Assembly: GCF_000526935.1 (NCBI RefSeq)
Contig: NZ_JAHA01000007.1
Coordinates: forward strand, 372,001 to 436,000
DNA from: Butyrivibrio sp. FCS014
GTDB lineage: Bacteria > Bacillota > Clostridia > Lachnospirales > Lachnospiraceae
Reading direction: 5' to 3'
Length of the DNA stretch: 64,000 nucleotides
Part shown: piece by piece, positions 48,229-58,035 of the stretch
Layout of the letters: the number at the start of each line of letters is the position of its first letter
How positions within the stretch are numbered: the first letter of the stretch is position 1
The notes under the pieces: generated by a model
Databases searched by the model: none
What the model was told of the DNA's origin: nothing
Seen by the model: the letters and a program-made list of their open reading frames with translations, nothing else
Translations under genes and position numbers: made by a program

Positions 48229-49785
48229 ATGACAACATCACAAATCGGTATTATCATCTCTATTCTGGTGTATCTTAGCGGAATGCTGCTGGTAGGCTTT
48301 GTCAGCTCCAAGGACACCAACGACGTTAAGGACTTCTATCTTGGCGGAAGAAAACTGGGACCATTTGTTACAGCCATGAGTGCTGAGGCATCCGACATGA
48401 GTTCCTATCTTCTCATGGGAGTGCCGGGACTTGCTTACTTTTCGGGCATTGCCGATGCAGGCTGGACTGCAGCGGGCCTTATAGTCGGAACCTATCTCAA
48501 CTGGCTCTTTACAGCGGGGAGGCTTCGTAATTACACCGAGTCTCTGGATGCTATCACAATTCCCGATTATTTCAAAAAGCGCTTCAACGACAAAAGCAAT
48601 ATCATTCTGTGTATCGGCGCTGCATTTATCCTTATATTCTTCGTTCCTTATACCGCATCAGGCTTTTCCGCTTGCGGCAAGCTCTTTTCATCATTATTCG
48701 GAGTAAATTACCAGCTTGCCATGATCGTGTCGGCTGTCATCATCGTGGGTTATACCACAACCGGCGGTTTCCTTGCTGCATCTAAGACTGACTTTATCCA
48801 GTCCATCGTAATGACACTGGCTCTTTTCTTTGTTGTGACCTACGGAATCGTCACCGCAGGAGGTCTTGGCGTAGTGGCTTCTAATCTCAAGGCTCTCCCC
48901 GGTTATATCAATATAAGTGCAACCTACAACAATGCCACAGGAGGAGCAGATTCCTACGGGCTTTTCAGTAAGATCACAACCTTCTGCTGGGGCCTTGGAT
49001 ATTTCGGAATGCCCCATATCCTGCTTAGATTCATGGCCATCAGAAAGACCTCAGAGCTGAACATCTCAAGAAGGATTGCTTCCATCTGGGTTGTATTCTC
49101 ACTTGGCGTTGCCGTTATCCTCGGTATTGTGGGAAGAGCCATGACCCAGAGCGGTGTTCTTGAGACTCTTATAGAGGCAGACAACCCCGGCAGTGCATCC
49201 AAGGCTGAGACCCTTGTTGTTGTTCTTGCCAATCAGATCAGCCAGCACAACTTCCTGTTTGCACTTCTTGCAGGTATGGTAATTGCAGGTATTCTTGCTT
49301 CCACCATGTCCACTGCTGATTCACAGCTTATCGCTGCATCGTCAGCTGTTTCCGAGAATATTGTTCAGGATACTTTTGGAATCAAGCTTTCAGAGAGAAT
49401 GGCCATGCTTACAGCAAGGGCAACCCTTATAGTTGTGGCTGTATTCGGTGTCATCATCGCCTGGAATCCAAACAGCTCGGTATTTGGCATTGTGTCTTTT
49501 GCCTGGGCAGGATTTGGTGCGGTATTCGGACCTGCAATGATCATGTCGCTGTACTGGAAGAGAGCCAACAAGTACGGAGCCATCGCAGGTATGGTAGCCG
49601 GAGGAGCCATGGTATTTATCTGGAAATACCTTGTAAGACCTCTTGGCGGAGTTTGGAATTTATATGAGCTTGCACCTGCGTTTTTAGTTGCTATAATAGT
49701 GATTGTCGTAGTCAGTCTCATCACACCCGAGCCTGACGAGGAGATAGTTACTAAATTTGAGCATGTGTCCAAGCAGAGCCGCTGA
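48229..49785 (+). CDS. putP: Sodium/proline symporter (PutP-like)
   Basis: A 518-residue sodium:solute symporter with about thirteen helices. DFYLGGRKLGPFVTAMSAEASDMSSYLLMGVPG is the PutP signature, ESLDAITIPDYFKKRFND follows helix 2, and FGMPHILLRFMAIR and ILASTMSTADSQLIAASSAVSENI mark the later conserved helices with sodium-site Ser/Thr. It imports proline with sodium. AAGGAGAGG lies 6 bases before the ATG at 48229. It may be co-transcribed with the YczE-like gene 28 bases downstream. Confidence 0.92.
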   Translation: MTTSQIGIIISILVYLSGMLLVGFVSSKDTNDVKDFYLGGRKLGPFVTAMSAEASDMSSYLLMGVPGLAYFSGIADAGWTAAGLIVGTYLNWLFTAGRLRNYTESLDAITIPDYFKKRFNDKSNIILCIGAAFILIFFVPYTASGFSACGKLFSSLFGVNYQLAMIVSAVIIVGYTTTGGFLAASKTDFIQSIVMTLALFFVVTYGIVTAGGLGVVASNLKALPGYINISATYNNATGGADSYGLFSKITTFCWGLGYFGMPHILLRFMAIRKTSELNISRRIASIWVVFSLGVAVILGIVGRAMTQSGVLETLIEADNPGSASKAETLVVVLANQISQHNFLFALLAGMVIAGILASTMSTADSQLIAASSAVSENIVQDTFGIKLSERMAMLTARATLIVVAVFGVIIAWNPNSSVFGIVSFAWAGFGAVFGPAMIMSLYWKRANKYGAIAGMVAGGAMVFIWKYLVRPLGGVWNLYELAPAFLVAIIVIVVVSLITPEPDEEIVTKFEHVSKQSR

Positions 49786-49813
49786 GGATGACATGCAAGT
49801 GAAAGTGTAAGAG

Positions 49814-50512
49814 ATGTTCAAGAATAGCAAATTGCAGGAAAATGGGACTACAAAGGCGATAGTAATGAATATGCTCATTGCCGCCGTGAGTCTTTTTGTA
49901 AACGGGTTTGGCGTATATCTGACCATTCAGGCCAATATCGGCGCCGGCCCCTGGGATGTACTTAACCTGGGTCTTGCCAAGACCCTCGGAATACTGTATG
50001 GAACCGCCTCTGTGGCGGTTTCCTATACAATCCTGGGAATAGACATAGCCCTTAAGGAACCCATCGGAATAGCCATGTTTATAGACGCTTTTGTGGTGGG
50101 TAAGGCGGTGGATCTTTTTAACAGGATAAACCTTGTGCCCAAGTGTAACGGACTTCTTACGGGGATTCCCGTTATGATATTAGGTCTTGTGATCATGGCC
50201 TACACCCAGTACACCTATATGAGCGCTTCTCTCGGATGCGGCCCCAGAGACACACTTCTGGTGGCCCTTGCAAAAAGAGCCGGGAAGATCCCCATCGGTG
50301 TTGTGAGTATATCACTCCTCAGCCTTGCAACCTTTATAGGATGGCTCCTGGGAGGCCCTGTAGGTATCGGTACTTTGATCTGTGCCTTCGCCACAGGCCC
50401 CATAATGCAGTTTGCTTTTACTTCAGTTAAATTCGATGCCACTACCGTTCACCATCAGCATCTGACGGATTCGGTGAGGATCTTCGCCCACAGAGCCGGG
50501 AAAGTTGCCTGA
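49814..50512 (+). CDS. YczE/YyaS-type membrane protein
   Basis: A 232-residue protein with about five hydrophobic segments: FVNGFGVYLTIQANIGAGPWDVLNLGLAKT is the family signature, repeated in the second half as YMSASLGCGPRDTLLVALAKR. The two GxGPxD motifs show an internal duplication. The family (YczE/YyaS/YitT) has unknown function, though YczE affects surfactin production in Bacillus. No clear ribosome site precedes 49814; an internal ATG at 49865 is an alternative start. It follows the PutP gene closely. Confidence 0.78.
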   Translation: MFKNSKLQENGTTKAIVMNMLIAAVSLFVNGFGVYLTIQANIGAGPWDVLNLGLAKTLGILYGTASVAVSYTILGIDIALKEPIGIAMFIDAFVVGKAVDLFNRINLVPKCNGLLTGIPVMILGLVIMAYTQYTYMSASLGCGPRDTLLVALAKRAGKIPIGVVSISLLSLATFIGWLLGGPVGIGTLICAFATGPIMQFAFTSVKFDATTVHHQHLTDSVRIFAHRAGKVA

Positions 50513-50542
50513 CAATCAAGCTTTTAGCAATAGGTGATCATT

Positions 50543-51100
50543 ATGATTAAGGTCTATCACGCAGGATACTTTGAGATACCGAAGCCTGATATTCACAGAG
50601 GCAGGGTAAACGCTGATTTTGGTCAGGGTTTCTATGTGACGGCCGATTATGAGTTTGCCGGCGGCTGGGCAAGACAAAAGCCCGGAACGCAGATATTCAT
50701 CAATTTCTACGAGCTTGATGAGGAAGGGCTTGATATCCTTGAGTTTGACAGGGACGCGGACTGGTTTCGATATGTCTTTTCCAACAGGAGGTCCATGCCT
50801 GATATTCACGCGGGAAAAGACCTGGTGATAGGCCCCATAGCCAACGACACCATCTACAATACCATGGGCATCATGACCAGTGGTTTTCTATCGGATGAGG
50901 AGGCTCTCAAGCTCCTTTCAGTAGGTCCCAAATACAGACAGATAGTCCTTAAAACGCAAAAGGCGGCGGGCAGCCTTAAGTTTATCAAATCAGAGGTGCT
51001 TTCAGAGGAAACTATCCAAAAGAACGCAAAAAGAGTTAAAATAGAAGAAGATGAATATCTTCAGAAGATTGCCGAAGTAATGAAGGAATTTGATACATAA
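50543..51100 (+). CDS. DUF3990 protein, ADP-ribosyltransferase-like fold
   Basis: A 185-residue soluble protein. IKVYHAGYFEIPKPDIHRGR, DFGQGFYVTADYEFAGGWARQ and INFYELDEEGLDILEF match DUF3990, which is grouped with ADP-ribosyltransferase-like folds through its HG/YxT arrangement (YHAG, GFYVT). Whether it is catalytic is unknown; no toxin or antitoxin partner is adjacent. AGGTGA lies 6 bases before the ATG at 50543. The C-terminal 50 residues form a Lys/Glu-rich helix. The neighbouring HD-GYP gene begins 38 bases on. Confidence 0.8.
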   Translation: MIKVYHAGYFEIPKPDIHRGRVNADFGQGFYVTADYEFAGGWARQKPGTQIFINFYELDEEGLDILEFDRDADWFRYVFSNRRSMPDIHAGKDLVIGPIANDTIYNTMGIMTSGFLSDEEALKLLSVGPKYRQIVLKTQKAAGSLKFIKSEVLSEETIQKNAKRVKIEEDEYLQKIAEVMKEFDT

Positions 51101-51138
51101 ACGTTCCCGGATACCCCTTTTTGTTGGAAAGAGTGCCC

Positions 51139-52920
51139 ATGATAAGAAGAAATGAGTTGGTTCGTTTAGGCATAGAGCAGGTCATTTGCGTTATTGCAAT
51201 TTTGCTTTTAGTGTTTCTTTCTGTTGACGCAGGTAAGGATAAAGCAGATACGGATAATGCTGCTCTCATGGATATCAATGAAGGCTGGATTGATGAAGCC
51301 GGACAGGCGGTTGATCTATATGATCTTGCCCCGGGGAGGCATTCTGTTGTATTGGATATCAGTAAGCTGAGCACAAAAGGCAAGGCAATCTGCTTCAAGT
51401 CCATTGATACTACTTTTAAGGTCTATGCATCGGATGGGATGATCTGTGATTATAATCCCGTGATTCCGAGGCTCTTAGGTATTTCTTATGGTATGCAATA
51501 TCATACCGTCCCAATTCCGGAGGGGAGCTCCTTTTTAAGACTGTATCTTGAACCGGTATTCGCAGATACCCCTGCAGGTATAAGAGATCTGGTTATCAGT
51601 GATGCAGGGCAGTATATGACAAGTGTCTTTAAAAGAAATCTCTTTTCATTTGGACAGAGTACGATAACTATAGTTATCGGAATTCTTTTTGTTATAGCCG
51701 GAGTAACGGGCCAGATCGTGATGAAATCGACAGGCATTGATTTCATATCTTTTGGTATAAGCTGTGTAATGGTTGGCTATATTGGATTCAATGATACCCT
51801 TCTTCTTCAGATACTGACAGGCCGTCCTGATATTATCAGGGTTACGGAGTATATGTGCCTGGCGTTCATATCGTTTCCTGCGCTTTCTTTCTTTTCCAGT
51901 ATAACCGGAGAATCACATTCAAAGCTGTTATCAGGCATGTTTGCAGTATGCCTTTTTAATTATATTCTTCAGGTTGGTCTGACATATGACAGGTTGTCGG
52001 ACTATTACTATCTTGTTTATATTTCTCAGGCCCTTATATTGGTTTGTTTTGCTATGGCAATAGTGCTTGTGGTCAGGGCTGTTCGTCGCAGGACGATCAA
52101 ACCTGCACTGCTGCGCAGTGTGGCCTGGGGACTTGTATCCTGCATTTCCGGTGCTGTAATTGATGTGGTCCGCTTTAATTTTCTGCAGAGTTTCGGAAGT
52201 TTGACCTTTACCCGCATTGGAGTGCAGTTGTTTACTGCATTTATGGGAATTTATCTGTATAGGGATCACATCGATTCCCTTAAGAAGAAGCAGCAGGAGA
52301 GTGCTGTGTTTGCATCCGAGATATCAGAGGCTTTTGCCAAAGTCATTGATATGAAGGATACGTATACCTACGGCCATTCCAAGAGGGTGGCGCAATATAC
52401 GGGCATGATCGCAAAAGAGATGGGATATGACGCTGAAACTGTGGAAAAGTATTATCGTATCGGTCTTTTGCATGATGTGGGTAAGATCGGAATACCCAAG
52501 GCTGTGCTTAATAAGCCCGGGAAGCTTACAGATGAAGAATATGACGAGATCAAGACCCATACTTTAAAGGGACATGAGGTGCTTAAAGATATAAGTGCCG
52601 TACCTGAACTTGCGGTAGGTGCGCTGTCCCACCACGAGAGGCATGACGGAAAAGGTTATCCTTATGGGCTTGCCGGTGATGATATTCCGCCGGTGGGACG
52701 TATCATTGCGGTGGCAGATGCTTTTGATGCAATGTATTCCGACAGACAATACCGTAAGCGTATGGAATTTGATAAGGTGATATCGATAATAAAAGAAGTC
52801 TCCGGAACCCAGCTCAATCCCGAAGTGGTTGAGGCGTTTTTAAGACTCGTTGCCAAAGGCGAAATAAAAGCAATAGACGTAAAAGAAACAGAACAAAATG
52901 ATAACATCATGGAGGAGTAA
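51139..52920 (+). CDS. Seven-helix-type membrane HD-GYP phosphodiesterase
   Basis: A 593-residue receptor-like protein. After an N-terminal helix comes a 140-residue extracellular beta domain (about 35-170), then seven hydrophobic segments (about 175-385), a layout like 7TMR-DISM receptors. A coiled linker leads to an HD-GYP domain (about 400-575): GHSKRVAQYTGM, GLLHDVGKIGIP and HHERHDGKGYPYGL, all metal and GYP residues intact. It should hydrolyse cyclic di-GMP in response to an outside ligand. The ATG at 51139 is favoured; an upstream TTG is in frame. Confidence 0.85.
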   Translation: MIRRNELVRLGIEQVICVIAILLLVFLSVDAGKDKADTDNAALMDINEGWIDEAGQAVDLYDLAPGRHSVVLDISKLSTKGKAICFKSIDTTFKVYASDGMICDYNPVIPRLLGISYGMQYHTVPIPEGSSFLRLYLEPVFADTPAGIRDLVISDAGQYMTSVFKRNLFSFGQSTITIVIGILFVIAGVTGQIVMKSTGIDFISFGISCVMVGYIGFNDTLLLQILTGRPDIIRVTEYMCLAFISFPALSFFSSITGESHSKLLSGMFAVCLFNYILQVGLTYDRLSDYYYLVYISQALILVCFAMAIVLVVRAVRRRTIKPALLRSVAWGLVSCISGAVIDVVRFNFLQSFGSLTFTRIGVQLFTAFMGIYLYRDHIDSLKKKQQESAVFASEISEAFAKVIDMKDTYTYGHSKRVAQYTGMIAKEMGYDAETVEKYYRIGLLHDVGKIGIPKAVLNKPGKLTDEEYDEIKTHTLKGHEVLKDISAVPELAVGALSHHERHDGKGYPYGLAGDDIPPVGRIIAVADAFDAMYSDRQYRKRMEFDKVISIIKEVSGTQLNPEVVEAFLRLVAKGEIKAIDVKETEQNDNIMEE

Positions 52921-52987
52921 GTACTCTGATCTAAGGATGCTCTCAGGTCTGCAGTGAGATCATGTCGGATATTCCTTCCCGGCTATA

Positions 52988-53043
52988 GTTAGCGATTGCT
53001 AACGTGATTATAACGCAACATTTCATTGTTAGCAATAGGTAAC
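52988..53043. promoter_or_regulatory. Two GTTAGC operator-like sites 40 bp apart
   Basis: GTTAGC-GATT-GCTAAC (52988-53003) is a perfect dyad, and GTTAGC-AATAG-GTAAC (53028-53043) is a near copy. Their spacing of 40 bp is about four DNA turns, so both face the same side upstream of the promoter at 53098. Confidence 0.5.
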
Positions 53044-53097
53044 TTATGGTATTGCGATAAATATTTGGCATTTTACCATGTTGCATGGGCATTACTG

Positions 53098-53106
53098 TGC
53101 TATAAT
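53098..53106 (+). promoter_or_regulatory. Extended -10 promoter of the propeller HD-GYP gene
   Basis: TGC-TATAAT lies 29 bases upstream of the ATG at 53136; GGCGGGAGGACC forms the ribosome site. Confidence 0.55.
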
Positions 53107-53135
53107 TATATGTACCGGCGGGAGGACCTAAACCT

Positions 53136-56100
53136 ATGAAAAAATGGAAGATCTGGCAGATTGTTCTATTCGTAGCGTTGTGTGTGTGTATGAATGTGGG
53201 AGGCAAACTGGTGGCTGTCCATATGGAGTGGCCGTTATGGGCTGATTCCTTTGGAACGGCGCTGTGTGCCTGTATTGCCGGGCCTGTGTGCGGTGCCATT
53301 GTCGGCTGTACCGGGAACCTGGCTTATGCCATGGTAAATCACCTCTCGTTGTTCTATGCCCTTACCAGCATAGCTTTGGGCATTATTGTAGGTAATGCGG
53401 CCAAAAAGCGCTGGTTCGATCAATTCTACGGCTTCATGAAAGCTGCTTCTTTAGCTGTTCTTACGGCACTTGTGGTTTCTGTGCCCTTAAATCTTATTGT
53501 TCATAACGGTTATACGGGAAATAAATGGGGTGACGGCATTATCAGCTATCTTTTGAGCAGACAATGGCCACCCTTTATTTGTGCTGTGGCAGGACAGATG
53601 TCACTGGAATTTGCGGATAAAGTGCTCTGCATGGCTGCGGTATACATCGTTATCCTTTTAAGGCGGCAGCAGGACGGCCATATAAATGACAAGGCAGTTC
53701 AGCGGGGCACAGCTAAGGGAACGGTGATAGCTCTTTTGCTCTCCTTTGGACTTTCTATGTTTGCGCCGGCCCAGATCGCGGAGGCCAGAACCAATACGAG
53801 GCTCGTGGATTACAACGATTATGTACAGACTCTGTACAGCAGCAACAACGGACTTCCCTGCGGCGAAGCCAATGCCATAGCCCAGACCAACGACGGTGTT
53901 CTGTGGATCGGAACCTATGCAGGGCTCTACCGTTACAACGGCAGGGAGTTTAGGTGGATAGATGATTATGAATCCGTTAAAAACGTAAACTGTCTCTATG
54001 TGGACGAAGAGGGACGACTTTGGATCGGCACAAATGATAACGGACTGTCTATCGTTATCAGGGAAGAAGTGGTGAATGTGCTGGATATGTCCAGCGGACT
54101 TCCTTCCAACTCCGTAAGGAGCATCATAAGAGCTTCGGATGGATATTACTATGTCGGTACCAGCGGAAACATGCAGATACTGGTGATGAACAATGGACTT
54201 AAGGCTGTAAATACCCTTAACGACGTGAATTATGTGGAGAGCAGCAGTGCCGATGAGGCGGACCATGTGGCTGTGGTCACCTCAGACGGAACTCTTTTCC
54301 TTCTGAAAAAGGGCGAGATCATTGGAAGGATAGAGATGCCCAATGAAGAAGAGGAATTCAATTGCTGTGCCTTTGCACCGAACGGCACCCTTATGGTGGG
54401 TACCTCCACCAACCACATCTACAGCTACGATGTTTCCAACGACAACTTCAAACTCCTTACAGTTCTTCGCTGCGAGGACGTTGAGCATATCAACAACTTA
54501 AATTACATAAACAACGGAACCCTGTTCATTTCCACAGACAGCGGTGTGTCCTACATGGATGCAGGAGGTTACCACAAGCTCAATACCAATGAGTTCAACA
54601 ACTCCATAGACAATATGCTCTATGACTACCAGGGAAATCTGTGGTTTACATCCTCAAGACTGGGACTTCTGCGCATGTCAAAATCACCTTTCAAGGATGT
54701 TTACGGATCCATAGGAATGGAGCGTAAGGTGGTGAACGCCATAGTTAAGTGGCAGGACAGTTACTACATCGGTACCGACAAGGGCCTGGATGTTGTGGAC
54801 AAGAAGGGTGACAGGCAGATAACCAGCAATCTTACGGATGAGCTTGATGGAAAAAGAATCAGATGCCTGTATGTGGACAGCCATGAGCATCTGTGGGTAT
54901 GTACCTACGGAAGCGGCCTGATGGAATATTCACCCACAGGTGAAAAGTGGGAATATAACGCAGATAACGGAAGCTTTGGCAACAAATCAAGGATTGTCAC
55001 GGGGCTTTCCGACGGAACAATCCTGGCAGCGGGAGATACCGGAATCAGCTATATCAAAAATCACAAGATAGAGCGCACCATCGGTAACGAAGACGGCCTT
55101 ATCAATTCCATGATCCTGACTCTCACGGAGCGCAGCGACGGAACTATCCTTGCCGGAACCGACGGCGACGGAATAGCTGTACTTAAGGACGGTAAGGTGG
55201 AACGGATGCTTACCAGAGAGAACGGCCTTAGCAGCGGAGTTATCCTTCGTACCATAAAGGATCCCAAGTCCGAGGGTGTGTTCCTGGTAACCAGTAACAG
55301 CCTTTGCTATATGGAACCCGATGAAAGCATCAGGATCCTCGATAAATTCCCGTACTTTAATAACTATGATATCTGGGTTAAGGACGAGGATACGCTATTC
55401 GTCATGTCCAGTGCCGGAATATACGTTGTAGGCCGTGATGAGCTGGTGGCAGGCGGAGAGATGGCCTGGGAGCTTCTGGATGCCAGAAGAGGCCTTGGAA
55501 CCTCACTTACTGCGAACTCATGGAACTATTACAACGGTGACGGGGAGCTGTATCTTCCCTGCGATACCGGAGTTTATGTTATAGACGTGGAAAAATACAA
55601 CACCGATGTGCGTTCCTATAGAATGCAGCTGGCATCCATCCGCATGGACGGAGTTTTGCAGCCCATTGCCCGTATGGGTGATATCACTGTGGGACAGGGC
55701 GTAAGCCGTGTGGAGCTGTCACCGGAGATCCTGAATTATACCATTCAGGAGCCGAACGTTGGATATATCCTTGAAGGCTATGATAATCAGTGGACTATTG
55801 TACCTCAGAACAGTCTGAACAATATTATCTATATAAATCTTCCTGCGGGACATTATACCTTCCGCCTTGCGATCTTTGACAGCGCCGGTGACAAGGTCCT
55901 TGAGGAACGCAAGTTTGGACTTGTTAAGGAAGGTGAACTCTATGAGAAGAGAGGCTTCAGGATATACATGGTACTTCTTCTCACCACCTTCGTTATCTGG
56001 GTTACATGGATGATAGTTCAAAGACAGCTGAACCAGCAGCAGTTCAAGATCAACATGGCCAATCAGACGGTTATGGCTATAGCGAATGCCGTCGATGCCA

Positions 56101-56789
56101 AGGACGTTCGAACTAACCAGCATTCCACCAGAGTTGCGGAGTATTCGGTGCTTATTGCCCAGGAAATGGGATGCTACAAGTGGTGGCAGAGAACAAGATT
56201 TTTGTCGAACTTAAGTAAAGCCGCCCAGATGCATGATATCGGTAAGATCGGAGTTCCGGACGGGGTTCTTAATAAAGTCGGAAGGCTCACGGATGATGAA
56301 TATGTGAAGATGAAGTCCCACGTTTTAAGCGGTGCGGAGATTCTGAAAGACTTTACGCTGGTAGAGCATGTTGTGGATGGAACCAGATACCACCATGAGA
56401 GATATGACGGAAAGGGCTACCCCGATGGCCTGAAGGGAGAGGAGATACCTCTTTTTGCCAGGATAATAGGAGTGGCGGATGCCTTTGATGCCATGACTTC
56501 CAACCGTGTATACCGCAATCATATGGATACGGATTACGTTATGAATGAAATGAAGCGTGGACGCGGCACGCAGTTTGATCCGGAGGCTCTTGATGCATTC
56601 TTCCGCCTGGTGGAAAACGGAGAGATCAATCTGGATGCTATCTATGCTCAGAAGAGGGCGGAGATTGACAATGCAGAACAGGATGCAGAGTTAAAGCGCC
56701 GCGTTGAGGAAGACAAGAAGATTCAGGAAGCACAGATGAAGGGGGAAAGTAAGGACAGCTCTTCTGATGAGAAAGGAGCAAAGGTATGA
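53136..56789 (+). CDS. ECF-S-like membrane domain, propeller and HD-GYP fusion receptor
   Basis: A 1217-residue receptor. Residues 1-190 form about six helices like an ECF transporter S component (WPLWADSFGTALCACIAGPVCGAIVGCTGNLAYA). A second membrane segment (SFGLSMFAPAQIAEA) resembles a signal sequence. About 220-800 is a two-component-regulator-type propeller with repeated GVLWIGT, GRLWIGT and GNLWFTS blades; a Y_Y_Y domain follows (about 850-930), then one helix and an HD-GYP domain (about 970-1165: HDIGKIGVP with His1033-Asp1034, HHERYDGKGYPDG). It should turn a sugar or nucleoside-like signal into c-di-GMP breakdown. Its stop overlaps the next ATG by four bases (ATGA). Confidence 0.85.
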   Translation: MKKWKIWQIVLFVALCVCMNVGGKLVAVHMEWPLWADSFGTALCACIAGPVCGAIVGCTGNLAYAMVNHLSLFYALTSIALGIIVGNAAKKRWFDQFYGFMKAASLAVLTALVVSVPLNLIVHNGYTGNKWGDGIISYLLSRQWPPFICAVAGQMSLEFADKVLCMAAVYIVILLRRQQDGHINDKAVQRGTAKGTVIALLLSFGLSMFAPAQIAEARTNTRLVDYNDYVQTLYSSNNGLPCGEANAIAQTNDGVLWIGTYAGLYRYNGREFRWIDDYESVKNVNCLYVDEEGRLWIGTNDNGLSIVIREEVVNVLDMSSGLPSNSVRSIIRASDGYYYVGTSGNMQILVMNNGLKAVNTLNDVNYVESSSADEADHVAVVTSDGTLFLLKKGEIIGRIEMPNEEEEFNCCAFAPNGTLMVGTSTNHIYSYDVSNDNFKLLTVLRCEDVEHINNLNYINNGTLFISTDSGVSYMDAGGYHKLNTNEFNNSIDNMLYDYQGNLWFTSSRLGLLRMSKSPFKDVYGSIGMERKVVNAIVKWQDSYYIGTDKGLDVVDKKGDRQITSNLTDELDGKRIRCLYVDSHEHLWVCTYGSGLMEYSPTGEKWEYNADNGSFGNKSRIVTGLSDGTILAAGDTGISYIKNHKIERTIGNEDGLINSMILTLTERSDGTILAGTDGDGIAVLKDGKVERMLTRENGLSSGVILRTIKDPKSEGVFLVTSNSLCYMEPDESIRILDKFPYFNNYDIWVKDEDTLFVMSSAGIYVVGRDELVAGGEMAWELLDARRGLGTSLTANSWNYYNGDGELYLPCDTGVYVIDVEKYNTDVRSYRMQLASIRMDGVLQPIARMGDITVGQGVSRVELSPEILNYTIQEPNVGYILEGYDNQWTIVPQNSLNNIIYINLPAGHYTFRLAIFDSAGDKVLEERKFGLVKEGELYEKRGFRIYMVLLLTTFVIWVTWMIVQRQLNQQQFKINMANQTVMAIANAVDAKDVRTNQHSTRVAEYSVLIAQEMGCYKWWQRTRFLSNLSKAAQMHDIGKIGVPDGVLNKVGRLTDDEYVKMKSHVLSGAEILKDFTLVEHVVDGTRYHHERYDGKGYPDGLKGEEIPLFARIIGVADAFDAMTSNRVYRNHMDTDYVMNEMKRGRGTQFDPEALDAFFRLVENGEINLDAIYAQKRAEIDNAEQDAELKRRVEEDKKIQEAQMKGESKDSSSDEKGAKV

Positions 56790-57982
56790 AGCGGGAATAT
56801 ATCGTAACTTTTTTGACGTGTATTGTCATACTGGCTGCTTTCGTGGGATTGTTCAGGGTTCTGAATATAGGAGCCGAACGGGAGGATCTGACCATAGGAT
56901 TCATCTACGACAATGACGAGAGTACACCCTATACCTATAACTTTTCTCTTTCGAAGGATGCTTTGGAAAAGAAATACGGAGAACAGGTGACGATCTTTAC
57001 CAGCAGCAATGTGCTGGATGAGGAGATGGAAGAGCCCTTAAGAGAAATGGCAGCAAAGGGCTGCGACATCATTTTCTTCAATGGCTACAGCGATCTGGTA
57101 TTAAAAATGGCGCCGGAATATCCCGATATTCAGTTCTGTCAGGCGTCCTATATGGATATGAGCGGGCAGAGCACTCCCGAAAATTATCACACCTTTAAGG
57201 GGGAGGCCTACCAGGGAAGATATGTCAGCGGCATTGCCGCAGGGAAGAAGATAAAGCAGATGATTGCTGATGGCGTTATAACCGCTGATCAGGCCATAGT
57301 GGGATTCGTTGCAGCGTTCCCCACCTCGGAGGTTATTTCCGGTTACACAGCATTTATTCTGGGGGTTCGTTCCGTAGTACCCGATGCGGTGATGAGGGTA
57401 TGTTATACCAACACCTGGAGCAGTTACGCTCAGGAAAAGAGATCAGCTCAGAAACTTATAGAGGAAGGCTGCACTATCATCTCTCAGCATACCGACACCA
57501 TCGGTCCGGCTATTGCCTGTGAAGAGGCTTCAGAAGAAGAGATACCGGTATACTTTGTGGGATACAACCAGAGTATGTCGGAGGTTGCTCCGGGTACATC
57601 TCTTGTAACCTCAAGGGTGTGCTGGGAACCTTACGTACTTGAGGCAGTGGATGCGATATTGCATGACAGGGATATTGAATCCGTGGTGACCGGACGTATC
57701 CACGGATCGGATGTTTCTGCGGGATTTGAAGAGGGATGGGTCGAGATGCTGGACTTAAACCTTCAGGTGGCAGCCCCGGGAACCCAGGAGGCCATGGATG
57801 CGGCCATAGAACAGTTTAAACGCGGCAATGGAGATTTCGTATTCAAGGGAAATTATAAGGGAGTTAATCCTGATGATCCTTCAGATACCATAAGTCTTAC
57901 AAGTGGCTACAAGGAGAATGAAAATACTTCATATCCGCTGTTCCACTATATTTTGGAAGATGTTGTAACAATTGAAGAGTAG
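56786..57982 (+). CDS. BMP-family substrate-binding protein, membrane-anchored
   Basis: A 398-residue extracellular binding protein of the BMP (BmpA/Med) family, relatives of which bind nucleosides. An N-terminal hydrophobic helix (YIVTFLTCIVILAAFVGLF) anchors it; I see no standard lipobox. LTIGFIYDNDEST, CDIIFFNGYSDLVLKMAPEYPDIQFCQASY, GIAAGKK and EEGWVEMLDLN are typical blocks. It overlaps the ECF-S/propeller/HD-GYP gene by ATGA, so the two are made together. No permease or ATPase follows, so it probably works as a ligand-binding subunit of the receptor, not of an importer; this is inference. Confidence 0.83.
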   Translation: MKREYIVTFLTCIVILAAFVGLFRVLNIGAEREDLTIGFIYDNDESTPYTYNFSLSKDALEKKYGEQVTIFTSSNVLDEEMEEPLREMAAKGCDIIFFNGYSDLVLKMAPEYPDIQFCQASYMDMSGQSTPENYHTFKGEAYQGRYVSGIAAGKKIKQMIADGVITADQAIVGFVAAFPTSEVISGYTAFILGVRSVVPDAVMRVCYTNTWSSYAQEKRSAQKLIEEGCTIISQHTDTIGPAIACEEASEEEIPVYFVGYNQSMSEVAPGTSLVTSRVCWEPYVLEAVDAILHDRDIESVVTGRIHGSDVSAGFEEGWVEMLDLNLQVAAPGTQEAMDAAIEQFKRGNGDFVFKGNYKGVNPDDPSDTISLTSGYKENENTSYPLFHYILEDVVTIEE

Positions 57983-57992
57983 AACGGATTAA

Positions 57993-58033
57993 AACGGGGA
58001 CGCTAAGGCAAGGCCAAGCGTCCCCGTTATTTT
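57993..58033. terminator. Strong terminator between converging operons
   Basis: AACGGGGACGCT pairs perfectly with AGCGTCCCCGTT (12 bp) around 12 bases, followed by ATTTTTATTATTT; the minus strand also has flanking T-rich sequence. Confidence 0.88.
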
Positions 58034-58035
58034 TA

